NCBI GenBank assembly: GCA_903924185.1
Contig: CAIYAN010000177.1
Coordinates: forward strand, 1-18,989
Source of the DNA: an uncultured Opitutia bacterium
GTDB lineage: Bacteria; Verrucomicrobiota; Verrucomicrobiia; Opitutales; UBA953
Reading direction: 5' to 3'
DNA length: 18,989 nt
Positions 1-7,945 of the stretch are shown here, piece by piece. Position numbers and translations under genes: made by a program. The notes below the pieces were generated by a model, which ran no database searches, was not told where the DNA came from, and worked only from the letters and a program-made list of their open reading frames with translations. Within the stretch, counting starts at the first letter, position 1, and the number at the start of each line of letters is the position of its first letter.

Positions 1-1
1 C

Positions 2-1525
2 GGCTTCATCTCCGCTTCATGTGGCCCTGAGCAGGAGTACTTCCTGATCGACGCGCGTCTCTTCCACCTCCGTCCTGACCTCTATACCTGCGGTCGCTCC
101 CTCTTTGGTTCGAAGCCAGCGAAGGGTCAGGAGTTCGAAGACCAGTATTTCGGCACCATCCCTGACCGCGTGCTCGCCTGCATGATGGAAACCGAGCGCG
201 AGTGCTTCAAACTCGGGATTCCAATTAAGACCCGCCACAATGAAGTCGCTCCGTCTCAGTACGAAGTGGCTCCGATCTACGAGTCTGCTAACGTTGCACA
301 CGATCACCAGATGCTCACGATGACGCTGCTCCGCCGCGTTGCCACTCAGCATGGTTTCGTTTGCCTCCTTGCCGAAAAGCCTTTCGCAGGCGTTAACGGT
401 TCTGGTAAGCACGTTAACTGGTCCATCGGCGGCGCTGGCGTCGGCAACCTCCTCGAGCCCGGCCATAGCCCACACGAGAATGCTCAGTTCCTGACCTTCT
501 GCTCCGCCGTGGTTCGCGCGGTCGACCTGCACCAAGGCCTGCTCCGCGCCTCGGTGGCTTCCGCTGGCAATGACCACCGCCTCGGTGCCAACGAAGCTCC
601 GCCCGCCATTATCTCGATCTACTTGGGCGACATGCTCAACGAAGTCATCGAGCAGGTGAAGAAGAGCGGTTCCGCTTCGACCTCCCGTAAGGGCGGTCAC
701 ATGACCCTCGGCGTCGACACGCTCCCCATCCTCCCGAAGGACGCTGGCGACCGTAACCGTACTAGCCCGTTTGCCTTCACCGGTAACAAGTTCGAGTTCC
801 GTGCCGTCGGTTCCGCCTTCTCGGTTGCTGGCCCGCTGACCGTCCTCAACACAATCATGGCAGACTCCCTCGATAAGCTCGCCGACGAGCTCGCCGACAA
901 GATCAAGGCCAAGAAGGGTGACTTCAATGCCGCCCTCCAGGTTGTCCTGAAGAACATCCTATCGAAGCATGGTCGCGTGATCTTCAATGGTAACGGCTAC
1001 TCCGAAGCGTGGCACAAGGAAGCTGCTAAGCGTGGTCTTAAGAACCTCCGCACGACCCCCGATGCTCTCCCTGAGATTGTGGCCAAGTCGACGATTGAAG
1101 TCTTCGAGCGCCAAAGCGTCCTCTCAAAGGCCGAACTCGAGTCCCGCGAAGAGATCTACACGCACTCCTACGTGCTCACGGTCAATACCGAGTCGAAGCT
1201 CGTCTCGGACATCGCCCAGACGCTCCTCCTCCCAGCTGCCCTCAAGTACGCCGCAGATCTGACCCCGGTCGAGAAGACCAAGTCTGGTGGTAAGCTCCGC
1301 AAGCAAGTCATCGGCCTGGCCGACGAGCTCGCCGCTGCGATCGACGCCCTCAATGCTGCCCGCGACGTCACCAAGTCCGACACGCATGCCCAGGCTAAGC
1401 ACTCCTGCGACAAGGTCCTCCCGGCCATGCTCAAGGTGCGTGCCGCCGCTGATGCACTCGAAGAGATCGTCGCCGACGAATACTGGCCGTTGCCGTCCTA
1501 CCAGGAGCTCCTGTTCCTCCGCTAA
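2..1525 (+). CDS. glnN: Type III glutamine synthetase, 5' end missing
   Basis: Catalyses ATP-dependent ligation of ammonia to glutamate, giving glutamine, in the cytoplasm. The frame is open from base 2 and 507 residues are visible before TAA at 1523-1525. GSIII proteins are usually about 700-730 residues, so roughly the N-terminal third lies outside the window. Near the 5' edge the protein reads GPEQEYFLID, a hallmark of GSIII. NEVAPSQYEVAP begins at base 239 and KPFAGVNGSGKH at 377-412; these are active-site and ATP-binding segments of the family. The C-terminal part, from about base 1140 on, is helical and charged, as in the GSIII-specific tail. It is followed 22 bp later by an intrinsic terminator. 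Adjacent genes have unrelated functions. The family call is secure; the start and any upstream regulation cannot be seen. Confidence 0.95.
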   Translation, partial: GFISASCGPEQEYFLIDARLFHLRPDLYTCGRSLFGSKPAKGQEFEDQYFGTIPDRVLACMMETERECFKLGIPIKTRHNEVAPSQYEVAPIYESANVAHDHQMLTMTLLRRVATQHGFVCLLAEKPFAGVNGSGKHVNWSIGGAGVGNLLEPGHSPHENAQFLTFCSAVVRAVDLHQGLLRASVASAGNDHRLGANEAPPAIISIYLGDMLNEVIEQVKKSGSASTSRKGGHMTLGVDTLPILPKDAGDRNRTSPFAFTGNKFEFRAVGSAFSVAGPLTVLNTIMADSLDKLADELADKIKAKKGDFNAALQVVLKNILSKHGRVIFNGNGYSEAWHKEAAKRGLKNLRTTPDALPEIVAKSTIEVFERQSVLSKAELESREEIYTHSYVLTVNTESKLVSDIAQTLLLPAALKYAADLTPVEKTKSGGKLRKQVIGLADELAAAIDALNAARDVTKSDTHAQAKHSCDKVLPAMLKVRAAADALEEIVADEYWPLPSYQELLFLR

Positions 1526-1546
1526 GCCGCCGCGCTTAGTGCGCAC

Positions 1547-1577
1547 AAGGGCCGAACCTCCGGGTTCGGCCCTTTTT
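1547..1577 (+). terminator. Intrinsic terminator of glnN
   Basis: A perfect 12-bp stem, AAGGGCCGAACC (1547-1558) with GGTTCGGCCCTT (1563-1574), closes a TCCG tetraloop. The T-run covers 1573-1577. It starts 22 bp after the glnN stop. The opposite strand has no T-run, so it acts on the plus strand. Confidence 0.93.
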
Positions 1578-1611
1578 GTTGTCTGCTTGCTTGGTGCCTA
1601 GCCCGCCAAGC

Positions 1612-1643
1612 AAAAAGGCCCGACGTCGAGACGTCGGGCCTTT
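1612..1643 (-). terminator. Intrinsic terminator of rpsU
   Basis: A perfect 13-bp stem, AAAGGCCCGACGT (1614-1626) with ACGTCGGGCCTTT (1631-1643), has a four-base loop. Read on the minus strand it ends in a run of five Ts (bases 1616 down to 1612) and lies 23 bp after the rpsU stop. Together with the glnN terminator it forms a back-to-back pair separating two convergent genes. Confidence 0.92.
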
Positions 1644-1666
1644 GGAGCGGGTGCTAAGGACGAGCC

Positions 1667-1867
1667 TTAGGCGTTATCCCACTTCTTGCGGAGGTAGCTG
1701 TTGAAGTTCTTAACCTTCGTCTTGCGACGACGGCGCTCGCAGGGCTTTTCATAGCCGCGCTTCGCACGGGCGTCCTTGATGACGCCTTCGCGGTCGATCT
1801 TCTTCTTGAGGCGGCGGAGAGCCTTGTCGATGGTCTCGCCCTTGCGGATCTTGATTTCTACAGACAT
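1667..1867 (-). CDS. rpsU: Small ribosomal subunit protein bS21
   Basis: 66 residues, beginning MSVEIKIRKGETIDKALRR and continuing into the basic bS21 core (KKKIDREG, RGYEKPCERRRRKTK). Length and sequence are typical of bS21, which sits on the 30S platform near the 3' end of 16S rRNA and takes part in initiation. ATG at 1867-1865 was chosen over an in-frame TTG at 1915 because the family begins at MSVEI and the extra residues look like translated leader. The sequence just upstream reads CCCTCCAACTGCCAAC on the coding strand, with no Shine-Dalgarno match. It is the only minus-strand gene in the window, divergent from smc and convergent with glnN, so it is transcribed alone. Confidence 0.95.
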   Translation of the reverse strand: MSVEIKIRKGETIDKALRRLKKKIDREGVIKDARAKRGYEKPCERRRRKTKVKNFNSYLRKKWDNA

Positions 1868-2029
1868 GTTGGCAGTTGGAGGGTCGAGGCAACAGGCGGG
1901 TAGGGGGTTCGTCAACCCATAAACCAGCTTTTAAATCACCGCATAAACCGTGAATAACTCGCCTCGAAACGGGGTAGTAGACGCTTGCGGGAGGGGGTAG
2001 GCGGGGCAATCGTTCGGGACAACCCCTCG
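1868..2029. promoter_or_regulatory. Divergent rpsU/smc intergenic region
   Basis: This 162-bp gap must hold promoters for both directions. On the plus strand a weak sigma70-like pair is TTTAAA (1930-1935), 17 bp, AATAAC (1953-1958), each 4 of 6 to consensus. On the minus strand TTGACG (complement of 1911-1916) is a good -35 hexamer, but I see no matching -10. An 8-bp direct repeat CATAAACC lies at 1918-1925 and 1942-1949, and a small hairpin GGGTT/AACCC lies at 1905-1918. All element calls are by eye. Confidence 0.35.
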
Positions 2030-5000
2030 ATGTACCTCAAGGAAATCGTCGCCAACGGATTTAAAAGCTTCGCCGACCGGACTCGTATCGAGCTCCGTCC
2101 CGGCGTCACAGCTGTCGTTGGCCCTAATGGCTGCGGTAAGTCCAACATCGTCGACGCGATCCGTTGGGTGCTCGGCGAGCAGAGTGCCAAGTCGCTCCGC
2201 GGCACGAGCATGCAGGACGTCATCTTTTCGGGGACGGACCGTCGCAAGCCCCTCCCGCAATGCGAGGTCGAGCTAATCTTTGCGGACTGTGAAAAGGAAC
2301 TGGGCACGGCCTTTGCCGAGGTCTCGGTCATGCGCCGCATTTATCGCGAAGGCACCAGCGACTATTTCCTGAACGGGAAGCCCGCCCGCCTGAAGGATAT
2401 CCAGCGCCTCTTCATGGATACCGGCATTGGCCGCATGTCCTATTCGTTCATGGTGCAGGGCCAGATCGACCAAATCCTCTCCGCAAACCCTGCCGAGCGT
2501 CGCTACCTCTTTGAAGAAGCTGCCGGTATCACCCGCTATAAGTCCCAACGCAAGGAAGCGCTGAATAAGTTGGCCGGCGTCGACACCAACCTGGCCCGCG
2601 TGACGGATGTCATCGGCGAAGTCGGCCGTCAAATCGCGACATTGCGTCGCCAAGCTGCGAAGGCCTTGCGCTATCGCCGTCTCCGCCACCGCTTCACGCA
2701 CCTCGACCTCGCTTGGCAGTCTAAGCAGTTCTTGGACCGGAAGACGCAGATCGAACGCTTGGACCTCGATGCGACCGCCTGCCGCACCGAAGTCGCTACC
2801 TTGTCTAATGACTTGCGTGCCCGCGAGGCGGCCTTGGCTTCCACGCGTAGTTTGCGCCTTGAACTAGCCGAACGCGTGCAACAGTCGCAGCAGGCTCTCT
2901 TTGACCTGCGCACCACGCGCGAAAATGCGGAAGCCGCGGCGCGGACGGCGGACTTACGTGCCGATGACCTCTCGGCTCGTCTCCTCGAAATCCGCCGTGA
3001 AGCCGCTGAAGCCGAACAGGCGATTATCGAATTCAATACTCGTTTACAGGGCACATCCGACGTCAAGTCGGCCGCCGCTGGCGACGTCACCGCCGCCGAT
3101 GCCACCTTCCGCGAGAAAACCGCTGAGGTCGACCAGTCTTTGCGCCAGTTGCTGGATGCGGAGAATCGCCTTCGCCGCGCCCGCCAGGATATTCTCATCG
3201 CTGAAGGCGAGATGACCCGCGCCCGGGCCGACGTGACCAATCTAGAAGTCGATCTTCGTGGCTACCAGCAGCGTCATGTCGACCTTTCGGCCTCATTGAC
3301 TCAGGCTAAGGCTGAGCGCGATGGCCTCGAACGACGGGCACAGGAAAGCGCCGCCGTCGTCACCACGCGGCATGCAGAATTACAGATGGCACGGGCCAAT
3401 GAACAGGCTGGGGCTGATAAGGCCAAGGCCCTCCTTGGTGATTTCCGGGCGTTGCAACAAACGATTTCCGAACAAGATCGCCAAGTCGCTAAGCTTTCCG
3501 CGCAACTCGGTCTACTCGAGCAGATGCAGGCGCGCCTCGAAGGTTTCTCCGATGCCGCCAAGGCCGTCCTGCGGGGCGAGTTCGCTGAGAGTATGCCCGC
3601 GGGCAAAGCCGCCGCCTTGGCGGACCTTGTCACGGTGACCGACGCTTCGCTCACTGGCCCCTTGGAGAGTATCTTAGGGGCAGCCTCTGAGGCCGTGGCG
3701 CTTGAGAGCGCAGAATTTCTACCGGGTATCGTCGCAAAGCTCGGCGAACGTCAGCTCGGCCGCGCGGTTTTCCAAGTCGAAGCCCCGCCAGCTTCCCAAT
3801 CTGGCTCGGCCGCTCCGGCCTGGTTGCGCGCCGCCAGCACCGCGGTCGCCCCGAAGGCTCCGGCCCATGCCCGCTTAGTCGCCAATCTCTTCGATGGTTG
3901 TTACGTCTGTGATAGCCTTGGTGACTTCTTAGGCTGGTGGCGCGCGAATCCTGGATTCGAGTTCTTCCTCGTGGCGACGACCGAGGGTGACCTGGTGGAC
4001 CGCCGCGGTTTAGTCTTCGCTGGCCGCCCGCGCAAAGCCGCTTCCGGTGCTGGCTCCAGTGTCTTCTCGCGTGAGAGCGAAATCCGCACCGTCCGCGCCA
4101 AATTAGAGAGCGAGAACGACAAGCTTACCACGCTCAATGAGCAGGCCTTGGGGTTGCAGGCTTCGATCGACGCCAATGAAGTTGAGGTGGCCAATCTTCG
4201 CGCTGCGACCCAGCTCGCCGCGCAAGAACTTTCCGTCTCGCAGGCCGACGAGCGTTCAGCCCGGTCGACCTTGGTCACCGCGGATGAGCGTATCAGCCGC
4301 GAGCAGCGCCAACTGAACGAAATCGAGGCTTCCAAAACCGAGGCCTTATTGCGTCGCGACCGCGCGCAGGAAACCCTGACAACTAAGGACACGCAGGTGG
4401 CGACCCTTCGGCAGGCCATCACTGATGGCGAAAAAGAGGTTGAAGTCCGCCGGGCCGAAGCCGACTTGCGCCGTAATTCCCTGGGCGATGTTCGCCTCTC
4501 ATTGGCTGAGCAGCGTCAGCGCCTTGAGCTGGTCGGTCGCGAAGTCTCCGATCTGGAGTCCCGTCGAACTGAAGCCTCGCATCGCTTGGCGGCTCGCCGT
4601 CAGGAGGCCCAAAGCAACGAACGTTTAATCGCTGACCTAAAGGTACAAAGCGTCACCGCCCGCGAGACCTCGGTCCGTTTGGCCGCGGAAATCGAGGTGG
4701 CGGCGGACGCCTTGGCAGCGTTGCGCGATGAGCTAGCCCAGAAGGACGGATTCTTAGAAAGCGAAGATAAAGTCCTCACCGTGGACCGCGATCGCTTGCG
4801 CGAGATGGACGCCCGCCTCAAGTCGCTGGAAGTGACCCTCGCGGAGCAGACCTCCCAGTGCAGCTTCATCGTGGAAAAAGTGCTGGCTGATCATCAATTG
4901 GACGTCGCCACGGTGGATTGGCGCACGCAACTTTGGCTATCCGAGGGCGAGCCCGAAGGTGCCGCCGGTTTTGGCGACCTCGAAGAGTCCGAAGAGGAGG

Positions 5001-5782
5001 GCAGTCGCCCTTCTCGTGCCACCATTGTTCGGCGCGGTGAGCCCACCGAGGAAGACCTCGCTGCCTTGACGATGACGGACTGGCCGCCGCTGGTCCGTGA
5101 AATTGCTGAGCTCCGTGAACGCATGGCTGGCATGGGCTCCATTAACCTAGTCGCCGTCGAGGAATATTCCTCACTACGCGATCGCCATGACTTCTTAACG
5201 AAGCAGAGCGATGACCTTTGGAAGGCTAAGGAAGAGCTTACCAAGGCCATCGATGAACTCAATCAGACCTCGCTCAAGCTTTTCACTGATACCTTTGAGC
5301 AGGTCCGGAAGAACTTTAAGTTCACCTTCGAACGGTTGTTCGTGGGTGGGTCGGCTGACTTGACCATGGTCCAGGCTGAAGATCCCTTGGAAAGTGGCAT
5401 TGAAATCATCGCCCAGCCTCCGGGCACTAAGCTTCGGGGCATCTCCCTCCTTTCTGGTGGTCAGCGTACCATGACCGCCGTGGCCTTGCTTTTCGCTATC
5501 TACATGGTGAAACCCTCGCCCTTGTGCGTGCTCGACGAGCTCGATGCCCCCCTCGACGACGCCAACGTCGGCCGTTTCACGGACATCATCCGCGAGTTCA
5601 CCCGTTTCTCTCAGTTTGTCGTCATCACCCACAATAAGCGGACGGTTTCGGCGGCGGACTCCATCTTCGGGGCGACGATGCAGGAAAAGGGCGTGACCCG
5701 ACTCTTCTCCATGCGTTTCAATAAGGACCGCGATGAGGCGGAGCCCACCTCTCCCGGGTCTGGCTTCACGATGGCCCGCTGA
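2030..5782 (+). CDS. smc: Chromosome partition protein SMC
   Basis: 1250 residues; bacterial SMC proteins are about 1150-1250. SMC dimers with ScpAB form the condensin that organises and helps segregate the nucleoid. The N-terminal head carries Walker A GPNGCGKS (31-38) and the FMVQGQIDQIL segment. Residues about 160-500 are a charged coiled coil. The hinge spans about 505-685 (starts FSDAAKAVL). A second coiled coil is broken by an acidic stretch (DLEESEEEGSRPS). The C-terminal head has the ABC signature LSGGQ (1141-1145) and Walker B LCVLDELD, with D1169 and catalytic E1170, then D-loop PLDDANV. ATG at 2030 fits the family start MYLKEIVANGFKSF; an in-frame TTG at 1985 would add 15 unconserved residues. 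No Shine-Dalgarno is visible. Leucine codons are more mixed (TTG, TTA) than in the ribosomal genes, consistent with lower expression. The protease gene follows 42 bp later. Confidence 0.97.
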   Translation: MYLKEIVANGFKSFADRTRIELRPGVTAVVGPNGCGKSNIVDAIRWVLGEQSAKSLRGTSMQDVIFSGTDRRKPLPQCEVELIFADCEKELGTAFAEVSVMRRIYREGTSDYFLNGKPARLKDIQRLFMDTGIGRMSYSFMVQGQIDQILSANPAERRYLFEEAAGITRYKSQRKEALNKLAGVDTNLARVTDVIGEVGRQIATLRRQAAKALRYRRLRHRFTHLDLAWQSKQFLDRKTQIERLDLDATACRTEVATLSNDLRAREAALASTRSLRLELAERVQQSQQALFDLRTTRENAEAAARTADLRADDLSARLLEIRREAAEAEQAIIEFNTRLQGTSDVKSAAAGDVTAADATFREKTAEVDQSLRQLLDAENRLRRARQDILIAEGEMTRARADVTNLEVDLRGYQQRHVDLSASLTQAKAERDGLERRAQESAAVVTTRHAELQMARANEQAGADKAKALLGDFRALQQTISEQDRQVAKLSAQLGLLEQMQARLEGFSDAAKAVLRGEFAESMPAGKAAALADLVTVTDASLTGPLESILGAASEAVALESAEFLPGIVAKLGERQLGRAVFQVEAPPASQSGSAAPAWLRAASTAVAPKAPAHARLVANLFDGCYVCDSLGDFLGWWRANPGFEFFLVATTEGDLVDRRGLVFAGRPRKAASGAGSSVFSRESEIRTVRAKLESENDKLTTLNEQALGLQASIDANEVEVANLRAATQLAAQELSVSQADERSARSTLVTADERISREQRQLNEIEASKTEALLRRDRAQETLTTKDTQVATLRQAITDGEKEVEVRRAEADLRRNSLGDVRLSLAEQRQRLELVGREVSDLESRRTEASHRLAARRQEAQSNERLIADLKVQSVTARETSVRLAAEIEVAADALAALRDELAQKDGFLESEDKVLTVDRDRLREMDARLKSLEVTLAEQTSQCSFIVEKVLADHQLDVATVDWRTQLWLSEGEPEGAAGFGDLEESEEEGSRPSRATIVRRGEPTEEDLAALTMTDWPPLVREIAELRERMAGMGSINLVAVEEYSSLRDRHDFLTKQSDDLWKAKEELTKAIDELNQTSLKLFTDTFEQVRKNFKFTFERLFVGGSADLTMVQAEDPLESGIEIIAQPPGTKLRGISLLSGGQRTMTAVALLFAIYMVKPSPLCVLDELDAPLDDANVGRFTDIIREFTRFSQFVVITHNKRTVSAADSIFGATMQEKGVTRLFSMRFNKDRDEAEPTSPGSGFTMAR

Positions 5783-5805
5783 GGTCGCTTGCCTTGGCTC
5801 AGTCG

Positions 5806-5824
5806 CCTCCTAAACTTTGGAGGT
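5806..5824 (+). promoter_or_regulatory. Hairpin with GGAGGT touching the protease start codon
   Basis: CCTCC (5806-5810) can pair with GGAGG (5819-5823) around an 8-base loop, and GGAGGT ends at the base before ATG 5825. This is the best Shine-Dalgarno match in the window, but its zero spacing is unsuitable for normal initiation. It could sequester the start region or serve a TTG/other start; function is uncertain. Confidence 0.3.
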
Positions 5825-6940
5825 ATGAGACGTATTCTTGCCGTGCTTTGCCTTGCGCCGGCCCTGCTGCTGGCCGCTGTTTCCTTCCAGGTTGACGGAA
5901 AGGATATTAACCGGGCGCAGCCGGGTGCCGGCACCGCTGATATGTTGGCCCGGGTGATGCCTGCCGTCGTCAGTATCCGGACCGCCGCCACCATCCCGCC
6001 CGATTACTTGCGTCGCCTCAAGACCCGGATCACGCCGGACGACCTAAAGTCGAATACCAAGACCGACCCCAAGACGGGCGAAGTCCAGATGTTCGTCGGC
6101 CTCGGTTCAGGCACGATTATCAATTCCGACGGCTACATCATCTCCAATCGCCACGTGGTCATGATGCCCGACAACACGGTCGCGAAGCTGGCTTACATCA
6201 CCCTTTCAGATCGCCGCGAGTTTAAGGCCCGCGTCCTTGCGGTGGACGACAAGACGGATATCGCCATCCTCAAGGTCGAGGAGCGCAACCTCCCCTTTGC
6301 TCGTTTCGCCGATAGTGATAAGGCTCGCGTGGGTGACCCAGTGTACGCCATCGGCAATCCATTAGGCGTCGGCATGTCCGTCTCCTCGGGAATCGTTTCC
6401 GCCTTGGGACGATCTGGTTTAGGCCTGAACTATGAGGATTTCATCCAGACCGACGCCGCCATCAACCATGGCAACTCTGGCGGCCCGTTGGTGGATTTTG
6501 AAGGCCGTATCGTCGGTATGAACACCATGATTCGCACCGATGGGCGGGGCGAAGGTAATATTGGCATCGGTTTTTCAATCCCTTCCAACCTAATGCTGAG
6601 CATCGCCACGGACCTAGCGAACTCGGGCAAAGTTATCCGCGGCTTCGTTGGCCTTTTCGGCGAAGACCTACCCGTGGAAGAATCGGCGAAGCTCACGATG
6701 TCTCGGAACGGAGCTGTCCGTATTACGGATGTGACGGTGGATTCCCCTGCTGCCCGCGGTGGCCTGCGGAAAGATGACGTCATCGTGGGGGTCAATAATA
6801 AGCCCTTTGAAAACTGGAACGAACTCCGCCTCACCATCGCCAAGCGGCGTCCGGGCGATATCATCTTGATGTCGATTATCCGGAAAGGGCAGGGCTCACT
6901 GGTGCGTATCTCCGTCGCTGAGCGACCCGCTGGAAGCTAG
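5825..6940 (+). CDS. HtrA/Deg-type periplasmic serine protease, one PDZ domain
   Basis: 371 residues. The N-terminus MRRILAVLCLAPALLLAAVS is a signal peptide or signal anchor, placing the enzyme in the periplasm. The trypsin-like domain (about 40-265) has the full triad: H110 in SNRHVV, D145 in DDKTDIAIL, S218 in NHGNSGGPL. A single PDZ domain spans about 275-367 (GLRKDDVIVGVNNKP). One PDZ and this length resemble DegS or short HtrA proteases, which degrade or sense misfolded envelope proteins. I cannot tell a degrading protease from a signalling one. Start choice: ATG at 5825 opens directly onto the signal peptide. A TTG at 5789 would add 12 residues (ending LLNFGG) ahead of the basic MRR and is less likely. 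GGAGGT abuts the ATG with no spacer, within a small hairpin. The gene probably shares a transcript with smc upstream and the next gene 3 bp downstream. Confidence 0.9.
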   Translation: MRRILAVLCLAPALLLAAVSFQVDGKDINRAQPGAGTADMLARVMPAVVSIRTAATIPPDYLRRLKTRITPDDLKSNTKTDPKTGEVQMFVGLGSGTIINSDGYIISNRHVVMMPDNTVAKLAYITLSDRREFKARVLAVDDKTDIAILKVEERNLPFARFADSDKARVGDPVYAIGNPLGVGMSVSSGIVSALGRSGLGLNYEDFIQTDAAINHGNSGGPLVDFEGRIVGMNTMIRTDGRGEGNIGIGFSIPSNLMLSIATDLANSGKVIRGFVGLFGEDLPVEESAKLTMSRNGAVRITDVTVDSPAARGGLRKDDVIVGVNNKPFENWNELRLTIAKRRPGDIILMSIIRKGQGSLVRISVAERPAGS

Positions 6941-6943
6941 ACG

Positions 6944-7711
6944 ATGGGCTTACTCAGCACCGTCCGTAATGTCGCGGGTGGCCGTCTCCCCCCGGCCACG
7001 CGATTTGCCGTGCTTTGTGGCTTCGGGGTCTTCGTCGTCGGGCTTCTGGTCTTTAAGCCGGTCGCCGGTGGCGCGCCAGTAGCCCAGCCCTTGACCTCTG
7101 GTACGGTCTTACTTCCTCCAGGGAATGCCTTGGCCGAGACCCAGGCGCTACTGGATCCCTCCTCCGCCTATTTGCCTGCTGGGTCCGCTAAATCCCCCTT
7201 GGTCGTGGTGGACGACGTCCAGGCCGAAGATTCCCCCCTGCCGGGCTTTGACCCCATCTTGCGCTTCACCCCCGGCAAGCCAGTCGATTTGACGCTCGAG
7301 TCTGAAAAGCCGGTGGCTGCCGCGCCGTATGCGGCTATTCCGCTAAACCAGTGGGAACCCTTCCGCACCTTGGGTAGTGCCAATTTGACTCAAGGCTCTA
7401 TCCCCCCTCGAAGCCTTTACTACAGCGTTTCTGACCTTGGCGGGACAAGAAAGTCTATTTGGAATGGTAAAATAGGTAATATTATCATTAAAACAGACAA
7501 TAATGGGGCTAAAATCGACAAAGACGCCCCACTCTTGTCAACTTTAGAGCTTATTATCGGTATTGACTCCATGGGTTTGCAGGCCCCGGCCCAGATTGTG
7601 CGATCTTCGGGCAATCCCGGGGTAGATGCGGCCGTCGTATCTTGGTCGACCCAGCTCCCATGGGCTAAGCGCCTCCCTCCGGGGTCCTATCGGTTAACCG
7701 TGGGCCCCTAA
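6944..7711 (+). CDS. Membrane-anchored protein with TonB-like C-terminus, function unknown
   Basis: 255 residues; I do not recognise a named family. A short cytoplasmic N-terminus is followed by one membrane segment at about 20-42 (FAVLCGFGVFVVGLLVF). Next comes a Pro/Ala/Leu-rich stretch to about residue 130, then a folded C-terminal region. The last 50 residues (SMGLQAPAQIVRSSGNPGVD, then PPGSYRLTV) match the general pattern of TonB-type C-terminal domains, which have a GxP...V..SSG..xLD..A core and a PGxYRxxV final strand. The classical Pro-Glu/Pro-Lys spacer of TonB is absent, so a TonB role is only a possibility. It starts 3 bp after the protease stop, so the two are probably co-transcribed envelope proteins. 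Bases 7441-7500 are only 30% GC by hand count (18 of 60), unlike the rest of the gene. Confidence 0.75.
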   Translation: MGLLSTVRNVAGGRLPPATRFAVLCGFGVFVVGLLVFKPVAGGAPVAQPLTSGTVLLPPGNALAETQALLDPSSAYLPAGSAKSPLVVVDDVQAEDSPLPGFDPILRFTPGKPVDLTLESEKPVAAAPYAAIPLNQWEPFRTLGSANLTQGSIPPRSLYYSVSDLGGTRKSIWNGKIGNIIIKTDNNGAKIDKDAPLLSTLELIIGIDSMGLQAPAQIVRSSGNPGVDAAVVSWSTQLPWAKRLPPGSYRLTVGP

Positions 7712-7752
7712 CGGGGGGTAAAGCACCCTGTAAAAGGGTTGCAAAAATCCGC

Positions 7753-7781
7753 TTGACGATGGGTTGGGCGATGGTCATTCA
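7753..7781 (+). promoter_or_regulatory. Possible promoter of the tRNA-Thr/tuf cluster
   Basis: TTGACG (7753-7758) is a 5-of-6 match to the -35 hexamer and follows A-rich sequence (AAAAA at 7743-7747). The hexamer 17 bp downstream, CATTCA (7776-7781), is a poor -10. The position, about 40 bp before the tRNA, suits a strong stable-RNA promoter. The -35 is the only convincing part. Confidence 0.3.
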
Positions 7782-7819
7782 AACCCTCCCTTCACGTTCC
7801 CAATCAACGTCGACGGTTC

Positions 7820-7895
<76 letters not shown>

Positions 7896-7945
7896 CCACT
7901 TCCACACCAGAACAATAGCAAAACAACCTCCTCCCACACAAAACC

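Noticed and set aside
1985..2029. Upstream TTG start for smc
   Set aside because: Adds 15 residues not seen in SMC proteins; the family begins at the Met of MYLKEIVANGFKSF.
5522..5560. SMC Walker B/D-loop reading ELDAPLDDANV where B. subtilis type is EVDAALDEANV
   Set aside because: The catalytic Asp and Glu are intact and Pro/Asp variants at these places are, to my knowledge, common in bacterial SMC.
5789..5824. TTG start for the HtrA-like protease
   Set aside because: Adds residues before the basic MRR of the signal peptide. Not fully excluded because GAGG precedes the TTG by four bases, but ATG 5825 is the simpler choice.
7725..7739. Hairpin ACCCT/AGGGT as terminator of the TonB-like gene
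   Set aside because: Only 5 bp and followed by TGCAAAAA, with no T-run, so it does not qualify as an intrinsic terminator.
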